Shown here: positions 1 to 8,564 of the stretch, piece after piece
How positions within the stretch are numbered: the stretch's first letter is position 1
Layout: each line of letters opens with the position of its first letter
Source of the DNA: Companilactobacillus heilongjiangensis
GTDB taxonomy: Bacteria > Bacillota > Bacilli > Lactobacillales > Lactobacillaceae
Length of the DNA: 64,000 nt
Direction: 5' to 3'
Assembly (NCBI RefSeq): GCF_000831645.3
Contig: NZ_CP012559.1
Coordinates: 1,488,001 to 1,552,000 of the forward strand
Notes under the pieces: generated by a model
The model's database searches: none
Seen by the model: the letters and a program-made list of their open reading frames with translations, nothing else
Told to the model about the DNA's origin: nothing
Program-made: the position numbers and the translations under genes

Positions 1-152
1 ACATATCATTAGAATCCTTAATCCCATATTTTACTTAATCAGGTTAGCACCAATTTACAAGCCATTCAATTAAATTATATGAATATAATTGTTTAAGACT
101 AATGATTCTGGATCAATGTTATTAACTCGCAACACTAACATCATAAAAATTC

Positions 153-195
153 AAAAAAAGATAAGTTTTCCTCAAGGGATTACTTATCTTTTTTA
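153..195 (-). terminator. Rho-independent terminator
   Basis: On the minus strand the inverted repeat AAAAGATAAG / CTTATCTTTT is followed by a T run just beyond the stop of the reductase gene at 217. The first 150 bases of the window to its left hold no gene that I can support. Confidence 0.75.
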
Positions 196-216
196 GTTGA
201 ATTATAAATATAATAT

Positions 217-897
217 CTAGTATCTCCAAGTAGGATGTGGATTATCACCACTAACCAACGTAATTCTCTGGTGAACAAATTTATGTTGCTCCACTATATC
301 AATTACCGCCTTAGAAAAGTCAGCATAACTGATGTAATCATGTTTTCCATCATTAGGATCATGTGAACTGGGAACTTTTATTTCTTCCCCTTCAACTTGA
401 TAATTACCAGTCTTTTGACCATTTGGATCAAAGTTAAATGTTGGTGTGACATATGTCCAATTCACATCATCATATGTTCTGAGAATCTTTAATCCTTCAG
501 CATGTGCGTTGCAAACGTCTTGCATGTAATCCGGATAATATAACGGTAATTCCTGCAAAGTATGCCGATGCTTTTTATCAATAAAGAGCGTATTGGCACC
601 ACCAATTTTCAAATAATGAATTGTTGTTCCGGCAATCATTTGCGTGATATGTTCCAATCCATTGTAATGAACCGCTTCAGTTCCAGCAGTCCAAGCACCA
701 ACGGCATCTACTATTGCATCAACATTTGAAATATCAGCTTTTGTTAAATCCATCATATCTTTTATAACAATATTATTAGTTGATTCATGTTTATGCATTC
801 GATGTGCGATGCCCACAACATCATGTCCTCGACGAACTGCCTCTCGCATAATTAGTTTACCTGCATGTCCGTATGCTCCGATAACCATAATTCTCAA
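217..897 (-). CDS. NAD(P)-binding NmrA/SDR-like oxidoreductase
   Basis: The 226-residue protein opens with a Rossmann dinucleotide-binding motif (GAYGHAG, residues 7-13) after a beta strand, typical of atypical short-chain reductases of the NmrA/YwnB type that lack a strict YxxxK catalytic pair. It probably acts as a soluble NAD(P)H-dependent reductase or redox-sensing protein; the substrate cannot be read from sequence. The chosen start is a TTG preceded by a weak GAGTGAT ribosome site; an ATG three codons in is the alternative. It is the last gene of a minus-strand cluster with a second reductase of the same superfamily 30 bp upstream, which suggests duplication or a shared stress role. Confidence 0.75.
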   Translation of the reverse strand: MRIMVIGAYGHAGKLIMREAVRRGHDVVGIAHRMHKHESTNNIVIKDMMDLTKADISNVDAIVDAVGAWTAGTEAVHYNGLEHITQMIAGTTIHYLKIGGANTLFIDKKHRHTLQELPLYYPDYMQDVCNAHAEGLKILRTYDDVNWTYVTPTFNFDPNGQKTGNYQVEGEEIKVPSSHDPNDGKHDYISYADFSKAVIDIVEQHKFVHQRITLVSGDNPHPTWRY

Positions 898-927
898 CTT
901 ATCACTCTTTTCTGTTCACCAAATATT

Positions 928-1575
928 TTAATAAAAACTAGGCTTTGAACCATCTGTGTTAGGTTTATTAATTCCAATCGATTGTTTAATTACTTGATCT
1001 GAATCTAACAACAATGAACTAATATATGATGCAACACTTATTCTAGATACTTCCGTTCCTTTAAATTGTTGGCCCTTTTGTGTTAATTCATAACTGATTG
1101 TGTCTTCATCTGAAAACCAAGCGGGACGGATGATCGTATAATCAAGCTTACTTTGTTCAACAGCTTTGGCACCGGCCGCATAAGCAGTCAACGTATCACC
1201 TAACATCATTTGATTCCATTGACCATATTTACCAGGAACTTCTCCATAAATACCATTTGCTGAAATCCAGACAATTCGTTTAACTTTGGCTTCGTTCATT
1301 GCCTTTACAACGGACTGACCTTGCTTACCAAGATTGGCACCATAGAGATTGGCATAAACAACATCCTGTCCTTTAATTGCTTGCACCAAAGTGCCGTAAT
1401 CTTTGACAACATCCCCCACGACAATCTTGACACGACTATCATTTCTAATATCATCAGCGATTCGCTCTGGATGACGTGCTAATAAAGTCATTTCAACCTC
1501 ATTGTTATCAATTAAAATTTTCTCGACTAATGTTGCAATTGAGCCTGATGCTCCCAAAATAATAATTTTTTTCAT
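928..1575 (-). CDS. NAD(P)-binding SDR/NmrA-like oxidoreductase
   Basis: The 215-residue protein has the N-terminal motif GASGSIA (residues 8-14) of a Rossmann fold and the order of segments seen in atypical SDRs (a VVGDV strand near residue 52, a YANLYGAN stretch near 75). Such proteins are often quinone or flavin reductases, or redox sensors, in lactobacilli. The ATG at 1575 has a clear AGGAGG ribosome site 8 bases upstream. It sits 12 bp after the DMT transporter gene in the same direction, so co-transcription is likely. The exact substrate is unknown. Confidence 0.78.
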   Translation of the reverse strand: MKKIIILGASGSIATLVEKILIDNNEVEMTLLARHPERIADDIRNDSRVKIVVGDVVKDYGTLVQAIKGQDVVYANLYGANLGKQGQSVVKAMNEAKVKRIVWISANGIYGEVPGKYGQWNQMMLGDTLTAYAAGAKAVEQSKLDYTIIRPAWFSDEDTISYELTQKGQQFKGTEVSRISVASYISSLLLDSDQVIKQSIGINKPNTDGSKPSFY

Positions 1576-1587
1576 AATGATTTCCTC

Positions 1588-2520
1588 CTAAAAATTAAGA
1601 AACTTTATTACTAACACGCCAAAAAACATAATTACTAAACCAAAAGTTTTTGAACGCGTAATTTTATTAATGTTAGATTCAAATGAACCAAAATGTTCAA
1701 TTAAAGCACTGATAACTAACTGTCCAAATAATGCTAGAACGACAACTTGACCAGTTCCCAATACTGGAACCAACCATGAACTGCAAAGGACGTAAAGTGC
1801 TCCGATAAAACCACCGACCCAGATCCACCAGTAATGTATTCCGGCATGCAGTGCCAATTTAAGATTGCTGACTTTTGTTTTTAACACTAAGTTCATGATT
1901 ATTAAGCAAAGTAATCCCACTGTAAAAGAAATCAAGGATGCATGAACTGGTGATTTTAAAATTGTTCCCAGATGACCATTAATAGCTGTTTGAACTGCCA
2001 TCATCATTCCTGCTAAAACCGCAAATATTTGATATAGCGGATTAATATGTTTCTTCTTAAGATCTTTTTCAACTTTATTGAAAATGCCTAAGGACAATAT
2101 CACACCTAAAACAACCAATACTAAACCACCAACTCGAGTGACATTTATTCTATTAACCGGTGAGTGAAACCAACCAAATTGATCAATTAAAACACTCATC
2201 ACTATCTGTCCCATAATTGGCAACACGGTAGTTTGTAAACTGCCGATTTTTTGAAATAAAACAACATTTCCCGTCAATGCAATGGCTCCGAATAGTCCAC
2301 CTAACCATACCCACAGCGGCTGCGCTGAAAACATTTTTCCATCTAATAAAATACTTTGCTTAGTAACGAGGCTCAAAACTAATAGGAACAACCAAGCTAC
2401 TAAAAATGAAAATCCTGATGATAAATACGGAGATGCTACGAAACCTCGTAATTTAGAATTAACTGCTGTTTGAATTGCCAACCCGGCTCCCATGGCTACG
2501 GGTAAAAGTAAAATTAACAT
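1588..2520 (-). CDS. DMT-family transporter (DUF606/YdcZ-like)
   Basis: The 310-residue, strongly hydrophobic protein is built from two similar halves (about residues 1-145 and 160-308), each with five predicted membrane helices and an internal motif of the form Q(T)xVNSxL / QTAINGxL followed by GQ(I/L)V(M/I)S. This internal duplication is the hallmark of fused DUF606 proteins in the drug/metabolite transporter superfamily. It should lie in the cytoplasmic membrane; the transported compound is unknown. It is placed between a small NTF2-like protein gene and two reductases, all on the minus strand with short gaps, so one operon is plausible. Confidence 0.85.
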   Translation of the reverse strand: MLILLLPVAMGAGLAIQTAVNSKLRGFVASPYLSSGFSFLVAWLFLLVLSLVTKQSILLDGKMFSAQPLWVWLGGLFGAIALTGNVVLFQKIGSLQTTVLPIMGQIVMSVLIDQFGWFHSPVNRINVTRVGGLVLVVLGVILSLGIFNKVEKDLKKKHINPLYQIFAVLAGMMMAVQTAINGHLGTILKSPVHASLISFTVGLLCLIIMNLVLKTKVSNLKLALHAGIHYWWIWVGGFIGALYVLCSSWLVPVLGTGQVVVLALFGQLVISALIEHFGSFESNINKITRSKTFGLVIMFFGVLVIKFLNF

Positions 2521-2534
2521 TTGAAGACGTCCTT

Positions 2535-2879
2535 TTAAATTATTTTTAATAGTAAATAAGAAATCACTAATTCTTCGGTTTGTTTAGTAATATGTAAATT
2601 CAAAACAGCCTTATTTTTATGACCATCCATATCAACCGCGAAACCTTTTATTTGAACCTCACTACAACCAACTTTTGAAATAATCTGTAAACCATCAAAA
2701 CATAAATCTTCATTTTGAATCTGATCAATGAATTCAAGTTTTGATAACTTCTGATGATTATTTAAATTAACTTCAACTTGTTCAGAAATCATTTCATCTA
2801 ATACACAAATATCTTTTTTTGATAATGCGGCAACGAATTGGTTACTAAGTTCATCAAGCAATTTATCTGCTGAATTCAT
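2535..2879 (-). CDS. Small NTF2/SnoaL-like protein
   Basis: A 114-residue soluble protein. The layout, an N-terminal helix, a short acidic stretch, then alternating beta strands (GLQIISKVGCSEVQIKGFAVDM, then KAVLNLHITKQTEELVISYLLL), resembles the NTF2-like DUF4440/SnoaL fold, but no catalytic residues identify a function, so the assignment is tentative. The start at 2879 is preferred because GGAGG lies 9 bases upstream; an in-frame longer form from 2915 lacks a ribosome site. It is the first gene of the cluster running down to 217; the only promoter candidate seen upstream is in the tail of the repeat element at 2994-3318. Confidence 0.55.
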   Translation of the reverse strand: MNSADKLLDELSNQFVAALSKKDICVLDEMISEQVEVNLNNHQKLSKLEFIDQIQNEDLCFDGLQIISKVGCSEVQIKGFAVDMDGHKNKAVLNLHITKQTEELVISYLLLKII

Positions 2880-2993
2880 TTTTAAATTCCTCCATGTTTC
2901 TCTCTCAATCAACAAATGTAATCTTAGTTTTTTTCCAAACTACTTCCAATTTCCATTTGCGATACATTCAATCGGAAATCTAGATAGTTGATT

Positions 2994-3318
2994 ATACGCA
3001 TGGTGCTAGTTGATGATTTATTGCGAGTATTACATAGTCTAAATAGCTTGAATATTAATACATTTGTATACCTTTACATTCAATTATTGATGATTAATTA
3101 GTCGGAAGAACTGGGAAATATTTGTGTGCCGTGGTAGTGGTATAAGTACGGGAGAATCCTCCTGTACTTATACCACCGGGCGTGTTTGGAGACTTGACGA
3201 ACTGTGTCAAGGCTTCAAAACCGAGGTTCGAGACCGCACTTTGGCTCGGGCCGTTCCGCACAGCTAGTGAATATTTTCCAGTTCTGTAGACGGAATATTT
3301 AACTAACACCATGGGTAT
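2994..3318 (+). repeat. Structured MITE-like element, copy 1 (complete)
   Basis: This is the best-bounded copy. Terminal inverted repeats of 18 bp lie at 2994-3011 (ATACGCATGGTGCTAGTT) and 3301-3318 (same with two changes), and GATT flanks both ends (2990-2993 and 3319-3322), a possible 4 bp target duplication. The GC-richer core is 3101-3293. It has an outer stem GAACTGGGAAATATT / AATATTTTCCAGTTC, arm 1 GTGGTATAAGTACGGGAG with its complement, arm 2 GTTTGGAGACTTGAC / GTCAAGGCTTCAAAAC, and arm 3 CGAGGTTCGAGACC...TTTGGCTCG. An AT-rich tail fills 3012-3100. The short reading frames across it are by-products. Confidence 0.9.
3055..3083 (-). promoter_or_regulatory. Outward promoter-like motif in repeat tail
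   Basis: On the minus strand TTGAAT (3078-3083) and TATTAA (3055-3060) are separated by 17 bp and point toward the gene starting at 2879. The same arrangement recurs in the tails of the copies at 26.2 kb and 53.1 kb. Confidence 0.4.
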
Positions 3319-3340
3319 GATTATGAATTTTTAGGTATAA

Positions 3341-3394
3341 AAAAATGAGTTGTACCACGCTTAAAGTTAATTAAGTGTGATACAACTCATTTTT
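3341..3394 (-). terminator. Terminator of the lysR gene (bidirectional)
   Basis: A long hairpin, ATGAGTTGTAxCAC...GTGxTACAACTCAT, with A and T runs on both sides, directly follows the LysR stop codon. Confidence 0.85.
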
Positions 3395-3401
3395 GATAAA
3401 T

Positions 3402-4286
3402 TTAATTAAATTGTGATTTTAAAATTTGGGCAAATGTTTCAATATAATACCCAGAATTACTTTTCTTCCAATATGCAAAGTATCGTTGGTTTAAGTCACG
3501 GCCATTATCAACTAACTTCACAACTCGGTTGATTTCTTGATCAACCAATCCCGCCGTGCGACTGTTAACCACAATAAACCCTTGTCCGGAAGCTGCCAAC
3601 ATCTGGGCTTCGCCAAACGTTGCGGCACTTCTAAACGGACTCTTAATTCCTAAAATATTTCGATAATATTCTTGTTCAGAAGCAAACTCATCTGCTCCTA
3701 CAACTAAGATACAAGGTGTATCCTTCAATTCTTGCGTATCAATGACATCATGATCGACAAACTTATCCGGTGACATGACTACCATATAATCGGTGTCTGT
3801 TAAATATAGATTCTCGTAGACGTTGGAAAAAGCATGTCTTTGGTCTGAGAAATTCAAATCAATTTTAGAATCTCTGATTAAATCAAATAAGTCACTGTAC
3901 GAACCACTGTGGATTTTAACTCTCACTTGCGGATATTCTTTAGAAAACTGTGCTACAGCACGTAAAAATTCTTTCGATCCGAATTTTCTTAAGTAGCCAA
4001 TCCTTAAAACATATTCCTCAGTATCTTCTTTTTCAATCGTTCTTGTATCTTCGACTAATTTATCAACTTGGTCCAAGATGCTTTGGCACTCTTGATAAAA
4101 ATGATTGCCAGCCTTGGTAATCTCGAAACTTCTACCCTTACGTTTGACCAATTCAACTCCTAGAGTATTAGAAAGATCTTTTATCTGCTGTGAAATGGAA
4201 GACTGTGCAATATTGCATTCTGCTGCCGCTTTGGTAAAGCTATGATTCTGAACAACTGCTACAAAATAACGCATCTGCTGTAACAT
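3402..4286 (-). CDS. LysR-family transcriptional regulator
   Basis: The 294-residue protein has the standard LysR plan: an N-terminal winged helix-turn-helix (residues 1-60, with SFTKAAAECNIAQSSISQQIKDL as the recognition region) and a C-terminal periplasmic-binding-like effector domain from about residue 90. It should bind DNA as a tetramer and answer to a small molecule, which cannot be named. The start has GAGGAG upstream. It lies 23 bp downstream of a methionine-sulfoxide reductase gene in the same direction, so the two may be co-transcribed and the regulator may sense redox or sulfur state (inference). Confidence 0.9.
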   Translation of the reverse strand: MLQQMRYFVAVVQNHSFTKAAAECNIAQSSISQQIKDLSNTLGVELVKRKGRSFEITKAGNHFYQECQSILDQVDKLVEDTRTIEKEDTEEYVLRIGYLRKFGSKEFLRAVAQFSKEYPQVRVKIHSGSYSDLFDLIRDSKIDLNFSDQRHAFSNVYENLYLTDTDYMVVMSPDKFVDHDVIDTQELKDTPCILVVGADEFASEQEYYRNILGIKSPFRSAATFGEAQMLAASGQGFIVVNSRTAGLVDQEINRVVKLVDNGRDLNQRYFAYWKKSNSGYYIETFAQILKSQFN

Positions 4287-4309
4287 TTTACCAACTCCTC
4301 AAAACCATT

Positions 4310-4771
4310 CTAGCCCATATGTTGCAACAAAACTTTAACAAAATCAGCTAATTCATTTTCTTCAGCTTCAGTAAAACGGTTCAATGATGGTGAATCAATA
4401 TCTAAGACGCCAATTTTTTTATCACCCTTGGTAATTGGCACAACAATTTCGGAATTGCTGGCACTGTCACAGGCAATGTGTCCAGGAAATTCATGGACGT
4501 TAGCTACACGATGGATTTGTTGGTCGGCAAAAGCTGTTCCAACAACACCATTACCGCTCTTGATATGCATACAGGCAACTTTACCTTGAAATGGTCCTAA
4601 GTCCAATTCATCAGTTTCTTCGTTGTACAAATAAAAACCTGACCAATTCAAATCCTCATAGGTATCGTTGATCAAAGCACTGGCATTAGCCAAGTTAGCA
4701 ATCAAATTATTTTCTTGATACAGTAATGCATCCAACTGTTTGTTCATTAATGAAATTTTCGTCTCTTCCAT
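4310..4771 (-). CDS. msrC: Free methionine-(R)-sulfoxide reductase (GAF domain)
   Basis: The 153-residue protein is a single GAF domain of the fRMsr family. It carries the family signatures LGPFQGKVACMHI (around residue 80) and HIACDSASNSEIVVPI (around residue 115), which hold the two conserved cysteines used in thiol catalysis. The enzyme reduces free L-methionine-(R)-sulfoxide to methionine with thioredoxin and so repairs oxidised methionine in the cytosol. Length matches the family. AAGGAGG lies upstream of the ATG. The neighbouring lysR gene may share its transcript. Confidence 0.92.
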   Translation of the reverse strand: MEETKISLMNKQLDALLYQENNLIANLANASALINDTYEDLNWSGFYLYNEETDELDLGPFQGKVACMHIKSGNGVVGTAFADQQIHRVANVHEFPGHIACDSASNSEIVVPITKGDKKIGVLDIDSPSLNRFTEAEENELADFVKVLLQHMG

Positions 4772-4805
4772 GAAAATCCTCCTTAAAGTTATATTTTCTC
4801 ACAAA

Positions 4806-5717
4806 CTAAGGTTTTTTAATCCCATTTTGCCTGATAAAGTACCTTGAAATGACACCACGTAAATCAAATTGAGCAATTAAAGTTGCCATAATTATTAAAC
4901 TGCCACCAACTATCAGGTGTTGTGTGAGGGGTTCCACATGGAATATGACAGATACTAAACTAGCAAATAATGATTCGGTCATCAAAACTAAACCGGCTGT
5001 AACCGTATCGGTATACTTTTGACTCATCACTTGAAGAACCTGAGCCGCAAATGTTGCAACTACTCCTAAGTAGATTACCGGTCCGATGGCTGCTGTCCAG
5101 TTAATCTGGGATAACTTTCCATAATCAAACGTAAAAGCATACAGAACCCCACAAATAGCTTGGATAAAGCCTAATTGAAAGGCAATTACCTGTGATCTAG
5201 CATTATGCGTCGCATAGCCATAGTACGTCATCTGAAATGCATAAAAAATGGCACTCAATACAGTTAAGAAATCGCCCATGTGAAATTCAAATCCAGTCGA
5301 AATAATCCCAGTCAAAAAGACCATACCTAAGACACACATTAAAATCGACAAATAAATTTTCAAAGGTGGCACTTTCTTGAAAATCAACCAAGCAATAAAT
5401 GGCAATAAAATCACATAAATTGACGTTATAAACGAACTATTGCTCGGCGTCGTATACTTCAATCCACTGGACTGCAACTGTACGACCACAAAATTGAAAA
5501 TTGCACAAACGGCTCCAATCTTAAACTCTTTCCAAGTCATCGTATTAATAATTTTTCGAAAAAATATGTAGACCAATATTGCTGAAATCAATCCCCGCAA
5601 GGTGTTAATGACTGACGGCGGCATTTTCGCAGCAATCGCCATTTTGATAAATGTATAACTTGTTCCCCACATGAATGCAACCAATAAAAGGTTTCGATTG
5701 GCTCTAGATTGCACCAT
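4806..5717 (-). CDS. EamA/DMT-family transporter
   Basis: The 303-residue integral membrane protein has about ten helices in two EamA repeats (residues 5-140 and 150-285), with the typical FMWGTSYTFIKMA start and a basic C-terminus. Members export metabolites, amino acids or drugs; the substrate is not predictable. It is a separate minus-strand unit, 34 bp before msrC. A shortened repeat element lies about 70 bp upstream of its start codon and would be in or near its promoter. Confidence 0.88.
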   Translation of the reverse strand: MVQSRANRNLLLVAFMWGTSYTFIKMAIAAKMPPSVINTLRGLISAILVYIFFRKIINTMTWKEFKIGAVCAIFNFVVVQLQSSGLKYTTPSNSSFITSIYVILLPFIAWLIFKKVPPLKIYLSILMCVLGMVFLTGIISTGFEFHMGDFLTVLSAIFYAFQMTYYGYATHNARSQVIAFQLGFIQAICGVLYAFTFDYGKLSQINWTAAIGPVIYLGVVATFAAQVLQVMSQKYTDTVTAGLVLMTESLFASLVSVIFHVEPLTQHLIVGGSLIIMATLIAQFDLRGVISRYFIRQNGIKKP

Positions 5718-5785
5718 AAAACCACCTGTTTCACTATATAATTCTAATTATATTAACCTTTATTTTTGGTGGATGCAATAGACTG

Positions 5786-5979
5786 CCGTCTCCAGAGCTG
5801 GGAAATATTCTCAAGCTGTGCGGAACGGCCCGAGCCAAAATGCGGTCTCGAACCTCGGCACACAAATATTTCCCAGCTCTTCCGACTAATTAATCGTTAT
5901 TAGTTGAATACAAAAAGTGTTTAAACAATTTTAAACTATGAAATATTTGTAATTGGTTATCAACTAGCACCATGCGTAG
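5786..5979 (-). repeat. Structured MITE-like element, copy 2 (arms 1 and 2 deleted)
   Basis: Core 5786-5886 keeps the outer stem (AGAGCTGGGAAATATT / AATATTTCCCAGCTCT), the junction GTGCGGAACGGCCCGAGCC and arm 3, but arms 1 and 2 are cleanly missing: the CCTCGG of arm 3 runs straight into CACACAAATATT. The AT-rich tail to the right ends in AACTAGCACCATGCGTA (5962-5978), the terminal inverted repeat. The opposite end is degenerate, near 5766. Confidence 0.85.
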
Positions 5980-6021
5980 ATTGATTTTATAATCATTTTG
6001 TATAACAGTGAAAATATGACT

Positions 6022-7008
6022 TTATTCTAACTTTAAGCCAGCTGATTTAAGCGCTTGGTCAACGACCCACATAACATCTTCACTGTGTTGCAATCTCGTC
6101 GCAACTTCTTTTAAGTCATTATTTTGAATAATCTTTTCAAACTCAACAAATTCTTGATACATTCTGTGTGGATAAATATTGTGATCTACTTGTTCCAATA
6201 AATTCTTATCTTTATCGTAAACGTCAAACGAGCGCATCTCATTAGTTGGTCCATTCACAACAATTGAACCTTTATTACCTTGGACAACTGTTTTTCGAAT
6301 TGGCGAAACGGAATCTTTAGCACCGATTGCCACTGCTTTTGAGTTGCCATAATCGAGCATCAGAATACCTGACGTATCTATATTACGTTCAATATTTGGC
6401 AAATATGATATTTTTTCTGGTCGTCCTAATAATCCGACAATAAAGTGAATATTATAAATATTCAAATCCATCAATGCTCCACCACCCTTTTTAGGGTCGA
6501 ATGCTGGTAAAATCTTCCCCGCTTCAAACGCATCATAACGTGATGAATATTGGGAATAGTTACTCTCAATTAATTTTAAATCACCTAACTCTGGTAATTT
6601 TTCTTTCAAATCAACGTAATTTTGTAAGTATTGATTGGTAATTGCTTCGAGTAAAACTAAATGATTCTTCATTGCAATCTCTTTTAAATCTATAAATTCA
6701 GCTAATTTTACGGTAAATGGTTTTTCAGAGATTACATTTTTGCCATTCTCCAAAGCTTTTTTAGCAAATTGATAATGCAGAAAATTTGGGACAGCCACAT
6801 AAACGGTGTCGAAATCACTTTCCGCCAAAGCCGTATCAAAGTCCGTATAAACCGCTCCAATATGATATTCAGATTTCAACTGGTCCAAGATATCAATACT
6901 GCGAGTTGTTCCAATAATGGCTGTTAATTCCGTATTTTTTAAATCCTTCGTGATTGTTAAAAAGTCATGTACAATATTTCCTGATCCGATAATCGCTAAT
7001 TTCATCAT
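6022..7008 (-). CDS. Gfo/Idh/MocA-family NAD(P)-dependent oxidoreductase
   Basis: The 328-residue protein has an N-terminal Rossmann fold (IIGSGNIVHDFL, residues 6-17) with the family motif EKPFTV (around residue 95), and a C-terminal alpha/beta substrate domain starting near YSQYSSRYDAFEAGK. Such enzymes oxidise or reduce sugars, inositols or related hydroxy compounds. It is transcribed divergently from an RpiR-type sugar-phosphate regulator 150 bp away, a layout suggesting that the regulator controls it and that its substrate is a sugar derivative (inference). Confidence 0.88.
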   Translation of the reverse strand: MMKLAIIGSGNIVHDFLTITKDLKNTELTAIIGTTRSIDILDQLKSEYHIGAVYTDFDTALAESDFDTVYVAVPNFLHYQFAKKALENGKNVISEKPFTVKLAEFIDLKEIAMKNHLVLLEAITNQYLQNYVDLKEKLPELGDLKLIESNYSQYSSRYDAFEAGKILPAFDPKKGGGALMDLNIYNIHFIVGLLGRPEKISYLPNIERNIDTSGILMLDYGNSKAVAIGAKDSVSPIRKTVVQGNKGSIVVNGPTNEMRSFDVYDKDKNLLEQVDHNIYPHRMYQEFVEFEKIIQNNDLKEVATRLQHSEDVMWVVDQALKSAGLKLE

Positions 7009-7162
7009 TAACCACTCCTTATGCTTTGTTCATCCCTATTAAAACACGGTAAAATGATATAAATAGCTTAATAGACGTATTGGTAATATTGTTCCAGAAA
7101 TTCTAGTAATATATTTTTATAACTTGGAATATTTTTTCATATTTAACAATGGAGGTATCAGG

Positions 7163-8023
7163 ATGACCATTATTTCTCAATTAACAAAAGCTGACAAATT
7201 CAACGGTTCGGAAAAGCAATTGGCGGATTATATTCTCAAAAATAAGGAATCTGTCATCAATCATTCCATTCAATCCCTGGCGACATCCACTTTTTCTTCA
7301 ACTTCAACCATCGTTAGACTTTGCCGAAAAATTGGTCTCAAAGGATATAAGGATTTCAAAATCAAATTATCAGCTGAGCTGCAACAACACTACAACGATA
7401 TTTCTGCCGTTAATCCTGATTTTCCATTTACCGAAGATGATTCCAATAAAGAAATTGCCCAAAAATTATTAGAATTAATGCAAACCTCGCTAAAACAAAC
7501 GAGTGAATTATTGACAAATGATTTGTTGGAACACGCCGTTCGCGACATCTTTCAATCACGAAAACTAGGTATTTTTGCTTATGGCGATACTTATATCTCA
7601 GCCTTAAGTTTCCAAAATAAGTTAATGAAAATTAATCTAAATGCCAACTTGCCTAGTCTGACTGAAGAAAGCAAATTCATGGCAGCCAACTACACCAAAA
7701 ATGATTGTGCAATCTTAATTTCATACAGTGGACAAAGCAAGAATACTTACCAACTTGCGCAGATACTTCGTCTAAATGGTGTCAAAATCATCGCTATTAC
7801 ATCTGACAAAGACTCTAAGATTGCTAAATTAAGTGATATTGTTTTGCCAGTGACTAATACTGAAAGTAAAACGGTTAAAATTTCACCTTTTGCTTCACAA
7901 GTTGGCATCGAATATGTTTTAAATACCCTTTATTCCTGTCTATTCGTTGCCAACTACGATGAAAATCAAAGCCATCGCTTAGCTTCAGAAAAATTATTTG
8001 CTGATTCTAGATTCACTGAGTAA
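7163..8023 (+). CDS. RpiR/MurR-family transcriptional regulator
   Basis: A 286-residue regulator with an N-terminal HTH_6 domain (residues 1-75, including the SSTSTIVRLCRKIGLKGYKDFK recognition segment) and a C-terminal SIS sugar-isomerase-like domain (about 120-260; AYGDTYISAL and LISYSGQSKNTYQLA phosphosugar-binding strands). It should sense a phosphosugar. The ATG at 7163 is chosen over an upstream start because GGAGG stands 8 bases before it. It is divergent from the Gfo/Idh/MocA oxidoreductase gene, its likely target. Confidence 0.9.
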   Translation: MTIISQLTKADKFNGSEKQLADYILKNKESVINHSIQSLATSTFSSTSTIVRLCRKIGLKGYKDFKIKLSAELQQHYNDISAVNPDFPFTEDDSNKEIAQKLLELMQTSLKQTSELLTNDLLEHAVRDIFQSRKLGIFAYGDTYISALSFQNKLMKINLNANLPSLTEESKFMAANYTKNDCAILISYSGQSKNTYQLAQILRLNGVKIIAITSDKDSKIAKLSDIVLPVTNTESKTVKISPFASQVGIEYVLNTLYSCLFVANYDENQSHRLASEKLFADSRFTE

Positions 8024-8109
8024 AATTTGGTGCCTTTATCAAACGAAACAACATCTGCCGGTGTTATGATTTAATTAATAATAATGATTAAAAAAGGAAG
8101 TTATAATAT

Positions 8110-8544
8110 ATGAATATTTCCATATTAAAGAATGTCACTAAGACTACCAATAAAATGGCGCTCAGCCTTTCTGTAGACAACAAGGTCAACGTTAAAATCG
8201 TTAACTTTGTTTGGCTAGAAGATCAACCGGACACACTCTACTTTTCATCAGTCAAAGGTGCAGCTGGAACGCTTGAATATGACCAAGCTCAAAGTGTTGC
8301 TTTCATCAGCATCCCTAACAGCGACATGATTGGCAATCCCTATATTCGTTCACAAAATGTCACGATTGAACATTCAGACAAGACAATGGCAGACTTGTTA
8401 CCAAAATATTTAGACTCAGTTCCTAACTATCAAAAAGTTTGGGATATGATTGGTCCCAAACTTCAAGTCTTCGAATTAAAACTCAAAGATGTTTACGTTG
8501 ATCCAGGCCTTGGTCGTGAAAAATTAACTGTGCAATTTAACTAA
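8110..8544 (+). CDS. Pyridoxamine 5'-phosphate oxidase-like flavin-binding protein
   Basis: The 144-residue protein fits the FMN-binding split-barrel fold: a strand carrying VWLEDQPDTLYFSSVKG (residues 35-50), then AQSVAFISIPNS and a C-terminal FELKLKDVYVDPGLG. Members bind FMN, F420 or haem, and the substrate is usually unknown. It precedes a TetR gene by 20 bp on the same strand, so the two form a likely two-gene unit with the regulator second. Confidence 0.7.
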   Translation: MNISILKNVTKTTNKMALSLSVDNKVNVKIVNFVWLEDQPDTLYFSSVKGAAGTLEYDQAQSVAFISIPNSDMIGNPYIRSQNVTIEHSDKTMADLLPKYLDSVPNYQKVWDMIGPKLQVFELKLKDVYVDPGLGREKLTVQFN

Positions 8545-8564
8545 CTAAAACTGAGGAACTTTTC

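Noticed and set aside
3208-3262. tRNA gene suggested by GGTTCGAGACC in the repeats
   Set aside because: No acceptor stem, D-arm or anticodon arm can be placed around it, and the T-arm itself does not pair.
3094-3312. Open frame of 72 codons across repeat copy 1 and similar frames in other copies
   Set aside because: The same peptide pieces (for example TQFVKSPNTPGGISTG) recur only because the DNA element recurs. They appear in different frames and directions, lack ribosome sites and break in deleted copies.
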